64,000 nt of DNA from Pseudomonas taetrolens (GTDB taxonomy: Bacteria; Pseudomonadota; Gammaproteobacteria; Pseudomonadales; Pseudomonadaceae). Position 1 is the stretch's first letter. Each line of letters starts with the position of its first letter. Below the pieces are notes generated by a model. The model made no database searches. It was given only the letters and a program-made list of their open reading frames with translations, and had not been told where the DNA came from. The DNA lies in contig NZ_LS483370.1 of NCBI RefSeq assembly GCF_900475285.1, positions 2,742,001-2,806,000 of the forward strand, in the 5' to 3' direction. This document shows positions 1 to 9,085 of the stretch, piece after piece. The translations under genes and the position numbers were made by a program.

Positions 1-2103
1 AACTTGCATAACAATCAGGCGTCGGCACTGCGTTATGCAAACAGCGCGATTGAAAAGTACCCGTCCAACTCGTTTGGCTACATCGAAAAAGCCAAGATCC
101 TGGGCGGTCGCGGCGACGAAGAAGAAGCCATCGAAATACTGAAGCGAGCACCCTCGTGCAGCCAGGTTTCCGAAATGCTGGCACTTTATCGCTCGCCGCT
201 GTTTGCACAGCAAACAAAAGAAACCTTTACCAAGCCCAAGCCGCTGGTCTCGACCAGCGACCTGGAAAAGTCATTCCTGCTGGCCGGGAACGACGAATCG
301 TGGCTCAACATCATCGCCACCCAAGCGCGTCAAGCCATCAAGTCTGACCCACTGAACCTGACCAACTTCAGTATTCTGACGCGCGTATACAGCCAGCTGA
401 ATCAGCATGAAGCACTGATTGAGACGATTAACTCGTTTCCCGAGCACGTATCATCGACACTTAACTACCGCCTGATGCTGTCCAAAGCCTATCAAATGGC
501 ACGCAATCAAGAAGCGGCACTGGATGTGCTGCTGGCGGCACAAGTCAACTACCCTTCTGAACGCAAACTGCTGATGCGAATCAGCGATATGTTGCGTGAC
601 GATGCTCAGGTCGCCCGAGCCTATTCTTATCTGTGTGGCGCCCAAGCCTGTTATCCGGCCTTTGGATCAGTCAAGCGCCTGTCTTTCGAGATTGATCACG
701 CGCTGTACGATGATGCGCGCAACACATTATTGGGCATTTTGAGCTTTCCTCGCGAAACGCTGATGAAGTTCATGCCCATGATTAACCGCGCAACGCCTTT
801 CTTTCCTGATTTGTACGAAAAAACCCAAGCGGCGCGGAATCTCGCACAGTCGCTGCTTTCTGCGGAAAAAGGCAAGAAAGGCATCAACCCGAACGACCAG
901 GTCAAGGTCGCGGTGAAATGCCGCTGGCTACACGAAGCGCAGCTGATCATCAACCGGAACAAAGGCGGCACCCAACCCGTTTCCGAGGAAAATCAGGCCT
1001 GGCTGGATGCCGTGATCCGAAACCTGGGCAAGTCCCGAGTACTTGCTGAAATCGCCAATACCAACGAGGTGTCTCAGCATCTGTACGGCTGGAGCAATGG
1101 CACGATCGTTGACATCGAACCCAGCACCATGGATCTTTCGAAGGTCGTCGAAGTCTTCATTCCAACGGTATTTTTCGCTGCTCCCAACGAAGAAAAACCA
1201 AGCTACGCGACTGTTCGCGAATTCCTGTCAAACGTGTACGGATACCTTCTGTCTCGTAAAGACCTGATTCTGGTACCACGCCACCAATGGAACTGGAGGA
1301 ACTGTGACCCTCGAATTCCAGGCGCCCGCATTGTCAGCTACCACACCAATGCCCCTCTGAGCGACAACCACCTGCACATCCAGGAAGTTCCGCTAGCCGG
1401 TCGTTGCAGCATGGACCACCAGGGGTTTGCAGGTTACTCCTCTCTCGCCACGATCCATGCTCCGATTGAGCAATCGACGACCGAGGTCACGGCCGAGGTG
1501 CTGGCGGCGAATGAAGAGGCGTTGCGCGAAGCGTATATCCATAACAACGTCTCCAAGTATGCGCAGAGCGCAGAGCGCATCACGTACACAGATGAGTACG
1601 TTTTCGTCGCCCTGCAGATACCCACCGATACTGTTGCCGCCCTTGCAGAAATCACAGGCGCAGATTTGGTGCGTACCGTCGCCGAGTACTACGCGGGCAC
1701 GACCACAAAAGTGCGGGTCAAGCGCCACCCCTACTGCAACAGCATGACGGTACAGAAAACACTCGAAGCCCTTTCAAGCCGTGGAGCCATCGAGATGTCG
1801 GACGCCTCGGTCCACGACCTCATATCGGGTGCGAAAGCCGTCTTTACCGTTAACTCCGGCGTTGGACTGGAAGCGCTGCTGCATCGCCGCCCCGTTGTTG
1901 TGACCGGTGAATGCGACTACTCCTACGCCGTTGCTGCATACCCGCGCAGCATTGATGAGCTGAAGACGCGCCTCGACAGCGAGCTCGTCTATGACGCGCA
2001 GCGCACCCAAAAGCTTCTTCATCACTACGTTAATGCGTATTCGATGGCCGCCAATGACGAAGCCGGCATTCACAACAATCTCGCCCGCTGGCTAAACGGT
2101 TGA
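1..2103 (+). CDS. TPR protein with C-terminal capsule-type glycosyltransferase domain (5' end outside window)
   Basis: The frame is open from base 1, so the N-terminus lies upstream; the in-frame TTG at base 4 is only an accidental start. About 700 residues are visible. The first ~330 are helical and TPR-like (for example 'GYIEKAKILGGRGDEEEAIE'). The last ~300 resemble the C-terminal nucleotide-sugar half of KpsC/KpsS-type (Capsule_synth) enzymes: 'VRVKRHPYC' around residue 575 and 'VFTVNSGVGLEALLHRRPVV' around residue 620 match the 'K.HP' and 'S..GfEAL...PV' signatures of that family. It stands directly upstream of the Kdo-synthesis genes, which supports a role in capsule assembly. Substrate and linkage cannot be read from the sequence. 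Ends with TGA at 2101-2103. Confidence 0.7.
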   Translation, partial: NLHNNQASALRYANSAIEKYPSNSFGYIEKAKILGGRGDEEEAIEILKRAPSCSQVSEMLALYRSPLFAQQTKETFTKPKPLVSTSDLEKSFLLAGNDESWLNIIATQARQAIKSDPLNLTNFSILTRVYSQLNQHEALIETINSFPEHVSSTLNYRLMLSKAYQMARNQEAALDVLLAAQVNYPSERKLLMRISDMLRDDAQVARAYSYLCGAQACYPAFGSVKRLSFEIDHALYDDARNTLLGILSFPRETLMKFMPMINRATPFFPDLYEKTQAARNLAQSLLSAEKGKKGINPNDQVKVAVKCRWLHEAQLIINRNKGGTQPVSEENQAWLDAVIRNLGKSRVLAEIANTNEVSQHLYGWSNGTIVDIEPSTMDLSKVVEVFIPTVFFAAPNEEKPSYATVREFLSNVYGYLLSRKDLILVPRHQWNWRNCDPRIPGARIVSYHTNAPLSDNHLHIQEVPLAGRCSMDHQGFAGYSSLATIHAPIEQSTTEVTAEVLAANEEALREAYIHNNVSKYAQSAERITYTDEYVFVALQIPTDTVAALAEITGADLVRTVAEYYAGTTTKVRVKRHPYCNSMTVQKTLEALSSRGAIEMSDASVHDLISGAKAVFTVNSGVGLEALLHRRPVVVTGECDYSYAVAAYPRSIDELKTRLDSELVYDAQRTQKLLHHYVNAYSMAANDEAGIHNNLARWLNG

Positions 2104-2137
2104 GCGCGATTGATGCCAGGCCCGGTCGTGCTTTTTT
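2103..2137 (+). terminator. Probable intrinsic terminator of the TPR-glycosyltransferase gene
   Basis: A seven-base arm at 2103-2109 (AGCGCGA) can pair with 2126-2132 (TCGTGCT, one G-U pair), and six T residues follow at 2132-2137. The loop is long (16 bases), so strength is uncertain. It begins on the last base of the stop codon. Confidence 0.45.
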
Positions 2138-2148
2138 ATACCCGCGCC

Positions 2149-3072
<924 letters not shown>

Positions 3073-3102
3073 GCCCGGCCTTTTGAAGCAAGGATTCTGA
3101 AC

Positions 3103-4389
3103 ATGGCACGCACAGAACAACGGGTCGCGATTGTTATTCCGGCCCGCTACGGCTCGACTCGTTTGCCGGGCAAACCGCTGGCGGACATCTGCGGAAAACC
3201 TATGGTGCAGCACGTGTACGAACGCGCGCTGGAAGTGGTAAACGCTGACGTGGTCGTTGTCGCAACTGACGACGAGCGCGTAGCGCAAGCCGTAGAGGCG
3301 TTTGGCGGTCAATACATCATGACCTCGCCGGATCACCCGTCAGGCACGGATCGTCTGGCAGAAGTCATGGCGAAAGTTGATGCAGATATTTACATCAACT
3401 TGCAAGGCGACGAGCCGCTGGTTCGCCCGGCAGATATCGAAGCCCTCGCTACCGGCATGCTGGCCGACGCACAGGTAAAAGTCGGTACGCTGTGCCATGT
3501 TATCGATGCTCATGAAGCCGCCAATCCCAACACCGTGAAAGTGGTATTGGCCAATAATGGCAATGCGCTCTACTTCAGCCGCTCGCCCATCCCGTACCCG
3601 CGGGATGGCGAAGCAGCCACTTACCTCAAGCATGTCGGCGTGTACGGTTATCGTCGCGACGTGTTGGCGGACTACAGCGGCCTGCCGCAAGCGATGCTGG
3701 AAAACGCCGAGAAACTTGAGCAACTGCGGCTGATGGCTGCCGGTGTGTGCATTCGGGCCTACGTGGTTGAACCCACCGGGCCGGGCGTTGATACGCCTGA
3801 ATGCCTGGAGCAGGTACGCGCCCTGATGAGCGGGAAAACACCGGCTCCTCGCACCACACTGAACGACATTCGCCTAGTGATTACCGATGTGGATGGCGTG
3901 CTGACCGATGGCGGCATCTACTACGACGCAACTGGCGAATGCCTGAAGCGTTTCCATGTGCGTGATGGCATGGGTATGCGCTTGCTGGAAGAAAACGGTG
4001 TGCGCGTGGCGGTGTTGTCCGGTCGTGATTCGCCAACGCTGCGCAAGCGCGTTGCGGATCTGGGCATCACCCTGTGCCAGTTTGGGGTGAAGGATAAACT
4101 GACTGCATGCAATCAGTTGATGGCCGAAGCCGGTGTCAGCGCTGCCAATACAGCGTGCATCGGTGATGACTGCATCGATCTGCCTGCTTTCGCAGCATGC
4201 GCCCTGTCGTTTGCGGTCGCAGATGCTCCTGTGTACGTAAAAGCAGCCGCTACTCACGTACTCACGGCAGCAGGTGGCACGGGTGCTTTCCGCGAAGTGG
4301 CAGACAGTATTTTGTTTGCCCAGGGCAAGGACGCGGTATTGGGCACTGCGGCAGGTTATGCGCAGGTCATGGCCAAGATGGCGCAATAA
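3103..4389 (+). CDS. kdsB-kdsC: Fused CMP-Kdo synthetase (KdsB) and Kdo-8-phosphate phosphatase (KdsC)
   Basis: One 428-residue frame joins two enzymes usually encoded separately. Residues ~6-245 are KdsB: 'IPARYGSTRLPGKPLADI', 'NLQGDEPL', 'YFSRSPIPYPR', 'HVGVYGYRRD', 'EKLEQLRLM'. Residues ~253-428 are KdsC, a HAD phosphatase: nucleophile motif 'DVDGVLTDGG' (Asp262, Asp264), 'VAVLSGRDS', and 'IGDDCIDLPAF' as the metal-binding loop. No stop or internal start separates them, and the linker is only about ten residues ('SGKTPAPRT'). The protein would dephosphorylate Kdo-8-P and activate Kdo to CMP-Kdo, the donor for KpsC/KpsS. Together with kdsA and kpsF the window encodes the full route from ribulose 5-phosphate to CMP-Kdo. 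The fusion order is reversed relative to the reaction order. Confidence 0.92.
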   Translation: MARTEQRVAIVIPARYGSTRLPGKPLADICGKPMVQHVYERALEVVNADVVVVATDDERVAQAVEAFGGQYIMTSPDHPSGTDRLAEVMAKVDADIYINLQGDEPLVRPADIEALATGMLADAQVKVGTLCHVIDAHEAANPNTVKVVLANNGNALYFSRSPIPYPRDGEAATYLKHVGVYGYRRDVLADYSGLPQAMLENAEKLEQLRLMAAGVCIRAYVVEPTGPGVDTPECLEQVRALMSGKTPAPRTTLNDIRLVITDVDGVLTDGGIYYDATGECLKRFHVRDGMGMRLLEENGVRVAVLSGRDSPTLRKRVADLGITLCQFGVKDKLTACNQLMAEAGVSAANTACIGDDCIDLPAFAACALSFAVADAPVYVKAAATHVLTAAGGTGAFREVADSILFAQGKDAVLGTAAGYAQVMAKMAQ

Positions 4390-4410
4390 GTCGACGACTT
4401 GCGCCTGAAT

Positions 4411-4446
4411 AAAAAACGGGGCCTCTAGCAGGCCCCGTTTTTTTAT
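4411..4446. terminator. Strong bidirectional intrinsic terminator after kdsB-kdsC
   Basis: ACGGGGCCT (4416-4424) pairs perfectly with AGGCCCCGT (4430-4438) around a five-base loop. A-run on the left (4411-4416) and T-run on the right (4438-4444) make it usable in both directions: for the kdsA-kdsBC operon on the plus strand and for kpsF from the other side. Confidence 0.9.
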
Positions 4447-4485
4447 TCAGCGTAAGGCGCCAGTTGATCGCGCTATGAAAACAGC

Positions 4486-4515
4486 ACGCGCCTGCCATCA
4501 GGCAGGCGCGTTTTT
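4486..4515 (+). terminator. Second intrinsic terminator between kdsB-kdsC and kpsF
   Basis: CGCGCCTGCC (4487-4496), loop ATCA, GGCAGGCGCG (4501-4510), then TTTTT. A ten-base perfect stem; a short T-rich stretch also follows it on the minus strand, so it may act for the convergent kpsF gene. Bases 4516-4665 hold nothing else that I can support. Confidence 0.75.
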
Positions 4516-4665
4516 CATTTGCCTCAGGCGCTGGACCGTGAGTCCTTCCGGCACAGCGGACGAGCAAGCGGGCCGCGTCCAGCTGCGTAACGGCTATCAA
4601 TTACCGATCGCAGCCTTCGCGCCTCGGCAGCAGCTACAACTGCCCCCAGTATTGGCCGTGGCGAA

Positions 4666-5598
4666 TCAGTCGAAAATTTCAACCACACCCACGATGGCAT
4701 TGGCGTGATTGGTCACGGCCAGGGCGCGGATTTTGTTATCTATCATGTAGGTTTCGGCCTCGGACAGCTGCGAGCTTTCCTCAATGGTGTGCGGGTTGCG
4801 CGTCATGAACCGATCAACCGTGCTGCCGGTGACACCCTGGTTCTGCAGCAGTGCGCGACGCAGGTCGCCGTCAGTGACGATACCTACCAGTACACCCTCG
4901 TCCAGAACCACGGTCAGACCCATGCGGCTCTCGGTCATGGCAAGCAGGCAATCGTGAAAGCTGGTGGACGGGGACACGATAGGCGCCGGAGAGTGCATCA
5001 CATCACTGACGCGAGTCAGCAATTTACGGCCCAGGCTGCCGCCCGGATGGTAACGGGCGAAGTCCATCGGCTTGAACTGAATGGCTGCGATGATGGCGAC
5101 GGCCAGTGCATCACCCATAGCCATGGTGGCCAGTGTTGAAGTGGTCGGTGCCAGGTTGTTCGGACACACTTCACGTTCGACGGAAATGTCGAGCCAGATG
5201 TCAGCATGCTTGGCCAGGGTGGATTTACCATTCCCGGTCATGGCAATGATTTTGTTGCCAAAGGATTTCAAGCTCGGGATCAGCTTGATCAGTTCTTCGG
5301 TTTCACCGCTGTAGCTGATCAGAATCAGCACGTCGATTGGCTTGAGCATGCCCAGATCGCCGTGGAAGGCTTCAGCCGGGTGCAGGAAGAAACTCGGGGT
5401 GCCCGTGGAAGCGAAGGTCGCAACCATTTTTTGACCGATCAAGCCTGACTTGCCCATGCCGCAGACCACGGTGCGTCCTTTACAACCGAGGAGCAGTTCG
5501 ACAGCGCTCTGAAATTCACCATTAAGACGCTCGGCCATTTGGGTGACCGCTTGTGCCTGGGCGATGAGGGCTTCTTTTGCGATAGCGAGGTGATTCAT
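4666..5598 (-). CDS. kpsF: Arabinose-5-phosphate isomerase, KpsF/KdsD type
   Basis: Interconverts ribulose 5-phosphate and arabinose 5-phosphate, the first step to Kdo. The 310-residue protein has the full family layout: SIS domain at ~30-175 ('VCGMGKSGLIGQKMVATF', 'STGTPSFFLHPAEAFHGDLG', 'ISYSGETEEL') and two CBS domains at ~205-310 ('VMHSPAPIVS', 'GIVTDGDLRRAL', 'FMTRNPHTI'). It is convergent with kdsB-kdsC. A housekeeping kdsD should exist elsewhere in the genome, so this copy is inferred to be the capsule-dedicated one. Confidence 0.9.
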   Translation of the reverse strand: MNHLAIAKEALIAQAQAVTQMAERLNGEFQSAVELLLGCKGRTVVCGMGKSGLIGQKMVATFASTGTPSFFLHPAEAFHGDLGMLKPIDVLILISYSGETEELIKLIPSLKSFGNKIIAMTGNGKSTLAKHADIWLDISVEREVCPNNLAPTTSTLATMAMGDALAVAIIAAIQFKPMDFARYHPGGSLGRKLLTRVSDVMHSPAPIVSPSTSFHDCLLAMTESRMGLTVVLDEGVLVGIVTDGDLRRALLQNQGVTGSTVDRFMTRNPHTIEESSQLSEAETYMIDNKIRALAVTNHANAIVGVVEIFD

Positions 5599-5840
5599 CT
5601 TTTTGACTTTCGTCCTTGAAGAGATGGAAAGGATGGGGCAAGGAATTTTAAGCTCTTTGAAACAATTAGCAAACTCACGTCACATACACCCATTGACTTT
5701 TATTGGCTGGATTTCTGTCCAGGCCATAAAAAACGGCCTGATGAGCAAACTTTTCGTTGTACCTGTGTTCTCTATCACTCAGCATATTGCTCCCCATACC
5801 GCAACGAGTCGGACGTACGGCACTCGCCTAAGTTGAAACC
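5599..5840. promoter_or_regulatory. Divergent intergenic region between kpsF and the kinase gene
   Basis: AT-rich 242 bases separating two divergent genes, so it must hold both promoters. A TTGACT (5693-5698) is a fair -35 for the plus strand, but no convincing -10 stands at standard spacing. CAGGCC and GGCCTG (about 5720-5741) form a six-base inverted repeat around an A-rich loop. No JUMPstart/ops element was seen. A plus-strand frame at 5603-5836 has no protein-like features. Confidence 0.4.
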
Positions 5841-6917
5841 ATGAATTCGGATCTACATCCTCTGCAGGGTCGCAGAACACTTTACCGCTGGCAGCACGGC
5901 CAGTTGCAGGACCATTTGCGCGCACTGTTGCCGCAATGGCGGGAACACCCACTGACAGTCGTTAGCCAGGATCTGGACTCCAACGCCTCATTCGTCAACT
6001 ACGTGCGCCATCATCAAATAACTGATCCCTGCACGGGTCTGACCGTGGAACTGGTTGAAAAGTCCATCCGCAAGGTATTTTTTATTGGCAGCCAGGAAGC
6101 GCGCTTTTATCGACAGCTGGACATGCTCGGCGCCAGCACGCAGTTTCAGTACCCGGCTTGCCTGGGGGTGATTGAAACACCGTGGGAAAGCCTGATCTTC
6201 ACTGACTTTGTGCGCGGCAAGCCGCCGCGAATGCCAAGCATCGCACCACAACTGGCCCTTGCCATTGCCGAACAGGAAACCCTGAGCCACGACTACTTAA
6301 GCCGCCAGCCTGCACACAAGGCCCCCCTGTTCTGGAGCATGGACTTTTATCGCCCGTGGTTTCTACTGCGCCCGCGGTTCAACTTTGCGCGCTGTCTGCC
6401 CGAACTTGAGCGGCTCGGACGCAGCGATGAACGCTTCAGCGGGCTGGTGGATAAATTCAAGGCCTTTACCCCAGTACTGGCACGCCTGGCCCGGGCTGCG
6501 CGCCGCAGCCCCAAGTGCATCAGCCATATGGATTACCTGCGCAAGAACCTGTTTGTCGACAAAGGCCAACTGTTGTTGATCGACTGGAGTGAGGTCAAGG
6601 TCGGCCGCGTGGGATTTGATGGTGGGGCTTACTTGAGCGCGCTATTCCGACGAAAGGATATGCCGCTGTTCCTCAAAGCCCAACAGCAATTTATAGACAC
6701 TTATCGCCAAGCGCTGCCGGCGCACTTCGACCCTGATGAAGCGCTCTGCAACCTTCACTACATGTTCCTGCTTAATGCTTTGTTTCACTGCCTGCGCCCG
6801 GAAACCATCAGCGAGTACCAGGAGAAGAAACGCATGCCATTGCTGCGACAGAAGTACGATTATCTGCTTGGCTTGCTGGATGATCAAAGGCAGACTGCCA
6901 TTACGCATTCCGTCTAA
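5841..6917 (+). CDS. APH-like phosphotransferase (kinase fold) of the capsule locus
   Basis: A 358-residue soluble protein with the signature of the aminoglycoside phosphotransferase/choline-kinase fold: 'HMDYLRKNLFV' near residue 230 (HxDxxxxN type catalytic loop) followed by 'LLIDWSEVKVG' (the DW metal-binding motif). The N-terminal 'VEKSIRKVFFIGSQEARFY' may be the nucleotide-binding lobe. Its substrate is unknown; sugar or lipid head-group phosphorylation would fit the setting, and relation to Kdo kinases is possible. It sits between kpsF and kpsC in the capsule direction. Gap to kpsC is 146 AT-rich bases that probably carry the operon promoter, though I cannot assign -35/-10 boxes with confidence. 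Confidence 0.6.
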   Translation: MNSDLHPLQGRRTLYRWQHGQLQDHLRALLPQWREHPLTVVSQDLDSNASFVNYVRHHQITDPCTGLTVELVEKSIRKVFFIGSQEARFYRQLDMLGASTQFQYPACLGVIETPWESLIFTDFVRGKPPRMPSIAPQLALAIAEQETLSHDYLSRQPAHKAPLFWSMDFYRPWFLLRPRFNFARCLPELERLGRSDERFSGLVDKFKAFTPVLARLARAARRSPKCISHMDYLRKNLFVDKGQLLLIDWSEVKVGRVGFDGGAYLSALFRRKDMPLFLKAQQQFIDTYRQALPAHFDPDEALCNLHYMFLLNALFHCLRPETISEYQEKKRMPLLRQKYDYLLGLLDDQRQTAITHSV

Positions 6918-7063
6918 TTTAAGGATTTCCCTACATATAGTTGCGAAAAATCAGGCTTCCCATCCTTAATCTGTATTAATATTCGCGCCTAATATTTAGT
7001 CGTCCAGCTCTGCTTGGCGGCTTATTCCGCACGATACTTCAAACGGATTATTGCTCCACGTTT

Positions 7064-9085
7064 ATGGATGAAGCCACTCCTCTACCGCGCTTATTGATCC
7101 TGTCCAAAGGTGCTCAGTGCATACCCACCCTGCCCTCGCTGCTGCCCGATTACGTGCTGCGAAACGGCACCGTGGCCGACGTGCGCAAAGCCGATTGCAT
7201 GATGGCCTGGGGACGCAAGCCGAGCGCAATCAAAGCCATGGCGATCGCCTCGCAGGCCAATTTGCCGGTCGTCACCCTGGAAGACGGTTTTTTACGCTCC
7301 ATGGGTTTGGGCGCTGATGAGCCGCCGCTGTCGCTGATTGTCGATGACATCGGTGTTTATTACGACGCCAGCGCGCCTTCGCGCCTGGAGCAATTGATTG
7401 GCACCCCACTGAGCCCGGACGAAACCAGTCGCGCCCAGGCGCTGCAACAACTGTGGCAGCAGCAGCGCGTGTCCAAATACAACGACGCACGGATCGAACA
7501 CCCTGATCTGCCGGATGATTGTGTGTTGCTGGCGGATCAAACCTTTGGCGATGCATCACTGCAAGGTGCTGACCCGCAAGCGTTCAACGCCATGCTCGAC
7601 GCGGCCCTGGCGCATTATCCCACCAGCACTGTGCTGCTCAAGGTTCACCCGGATGTAGTCGCGGGTCGCAAGCAAGGGCATTTTGATCTGGCGGCGCTGG
7701 CCACCCACCCTCGGGTGCAGGTGCTGGCGAGCCCTGTTCATCCGGCCGAATTACTGCCGCGCATGCGGGCCGTGTATGTCATGACCTCGCAGCTGGGCTT
7801 CGATGCCCTGATGTGGAATGTGCCCGTGCATACCTGGGGTATGCCGTTTTATGCCGGTTGGGGGCTGACACAGGATCGCTTGCCGCCTCCGCCCCGTCGC
7901 CACCCGGTCAGCCTTGAGCAACTGGTACATGCCAGCCTCGTGCGCTATACGCGTTATGTCAGCCCCGAAACCGGGCAGCCGTGCACGCCAGAGGTGCTGA
8001 TGCACTGGCTGGGTCTGCAGCGCCGCCATCGCAGTGCGCTGCCAGCGTCGGTGCAAATGATGGGTTTCAGCCGCTGGAAAGAACCGCTGGTCATGCTGTT
8101 TTTCAAGGGCTCATCCATTCAGTTCGTCAAACCCGAGCTGCCGCTGGATCCGCTTCTGCCTACGGTGTCCTGGGGCTGTAAACACGACACCGAACTCATG
8201 GCGCACCCTCACCCGGTGAGCCGGGTTGAAGACGGTTTCCTGCGCTCGGTCGGCCTCGGCGCAGGCAAGACCAGGCCGCTGTCCTGGGTCGTGGATGATC
8301 TGGGGATCTACTACGACGCCACCCGCCCGTCGCGCCTGGAACGCATCTTGCTTGAAGATCCCTTTGAGGCTCCATTGCAGATGCGGGCGCAGGCCCTGCG
8401 CGAGGCTATTTGCCGTACAGGGGTCACCAAGTACAACTTGCCCGGCAATCCGTGGCTGCGACCCGCTGAAGCAAAACGGGTGATTCTGGTCACAGGACAA
8501 GTGGAAGACGATGCGTCGATCCGCTTTGGGGCCAATCGCATCCGCAGCAACCTGCAATTACTGCAGGCGGTGCGCGAACGTCATCCCGATGCCTGGGTTC
8601 TGTACAAGCCGCACCCTGAAGTACTCGCCGGCACCCGCGCCCGTGGCCCGGACGAAGAGCAAACGGTGGAATGGTGTGACGAAGTGATCGGTAACACGCC
8701 GCTGCAACACCTGTTGGACACCGTGGATGAGGTGCACGTACTGACCTCCCAGTCCGGTTTTGAAGCCTTGCTTCGCGGAGTCCCTGTGACCACGTATGGC
8801 CAGCCGTTCTATGCCGGCTGGGGCTTGACCCAGGACGAAGACCTGCACCCCGGGGTGCGAGCGCGACGCACACGCACCTTGAACCTGGATCAACTGGTGG
8901 CGGGCACATTGCTGTTGTACCCCACCTACGTCAGCCGCATCACAGATTGCTTTACCACCGCTGAGCAGACTCTTCACGAACTACAACACTGGCGTGCATC
9001 ACCGCAGCCTGGAGCAACCACCAAATGGCAGGATTTGATACAGCGCTTGAACAGTTTGTTGGGCAAAATGCGCCTGAGAAACTGA
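7064..9085 (+). CDS. kpsC: Capsule polysaccharide beta-Kdo transferase KpsC (first copy)
   Basis: A 673-residue two-module protein, the normal KpsC length. Each module carries the same set of motifs: 'LEDGFLRSMGLGADEPPLS' (~70-88) and 'VEDGFLRSVGLGAGKTRPLS' (~388); 'VLLADQTFGDAS' and 'ILVTGQVEDDASIRFG'; 'LLKVHPDV' and 'LYKPHPEV'; 'FYAGWGLTQD' in both halves. KpsC proteins act at the cytoplasmic face of the inner membrane and build the alternating beta-Kdo linker on a phosphatidylglycerol-type acceptor, using CMP-Kdo. First gene of the seven-gene operon ending at 16370; kpsS starts inside its 3' end. Confidence 0.92.
   Translation: MDEATPLPRLLILSKGAQCIPTLPSLLPDYVLRNGTVADVRKADCMMAWGRKPSAIKAMAIASQANLPVVTLEDGFLRSMGLGADEPPLSLIVDDIGVYYDASAPSRLEQLIGTPLSPDETSRAQALQQLWQQQRVSKYNDARIEHPDLPDDCVLLADQTFGDASLQGADPQAFNAMLDAALAHYPTSTVLLKVHPDVVAGRKQGHFDLAALATHPRVQVLASPVHPAELLPRMRAVYVMTSQLGFDALMWNVPVHTWGMPFYAGWGLTQDRLPPPPRRHPVSLEQLVHASLVRYTRYVSPETGQPCTPEVLMHWLGLQRRHRSALPASVQMMGFSRWKEPLVMLFFKGSSIQFVKPELPLDPLLPTVSWGCKHDTELMAHPHPVSRVEDGFLRSVGLGAGKTRPLSWVVDDLGIYYDATRPSRLERILLEDPFEAPLQMRAQALREAICRTGVTKYNLPGNPWLRPAEAKRVILVTGQVEDDASIRFGANRIRSNLQLLQAVRERHPDAWVLYKPHPEVLAGTRARGPDEEQTVEWCDEVIGNTPLQHLLDTVDEVHVLTSQSGFEALLRGVPVTTYGQPFYAGWGLTQDEDLHPGVRARRTRTLNLDQLVAGTLLLYPTYVSRITDCFTTAEQTLHELQHWRASPQPGATTKWQDLIQRLNSLLGKMRLRN

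Noticed and set aside
5603..5836. 77-codon plus-strand frame between kpsF and the kinase
   Set aside because: No ribosome binding site, lies in the divergent promoter region, composition unlike a protein.
5599..7063. JUMPstart/ops element expected upstream of capsule genes
   Set aside because: No GGCGGTAG-type element found in the upstream regions of the capsule operons.
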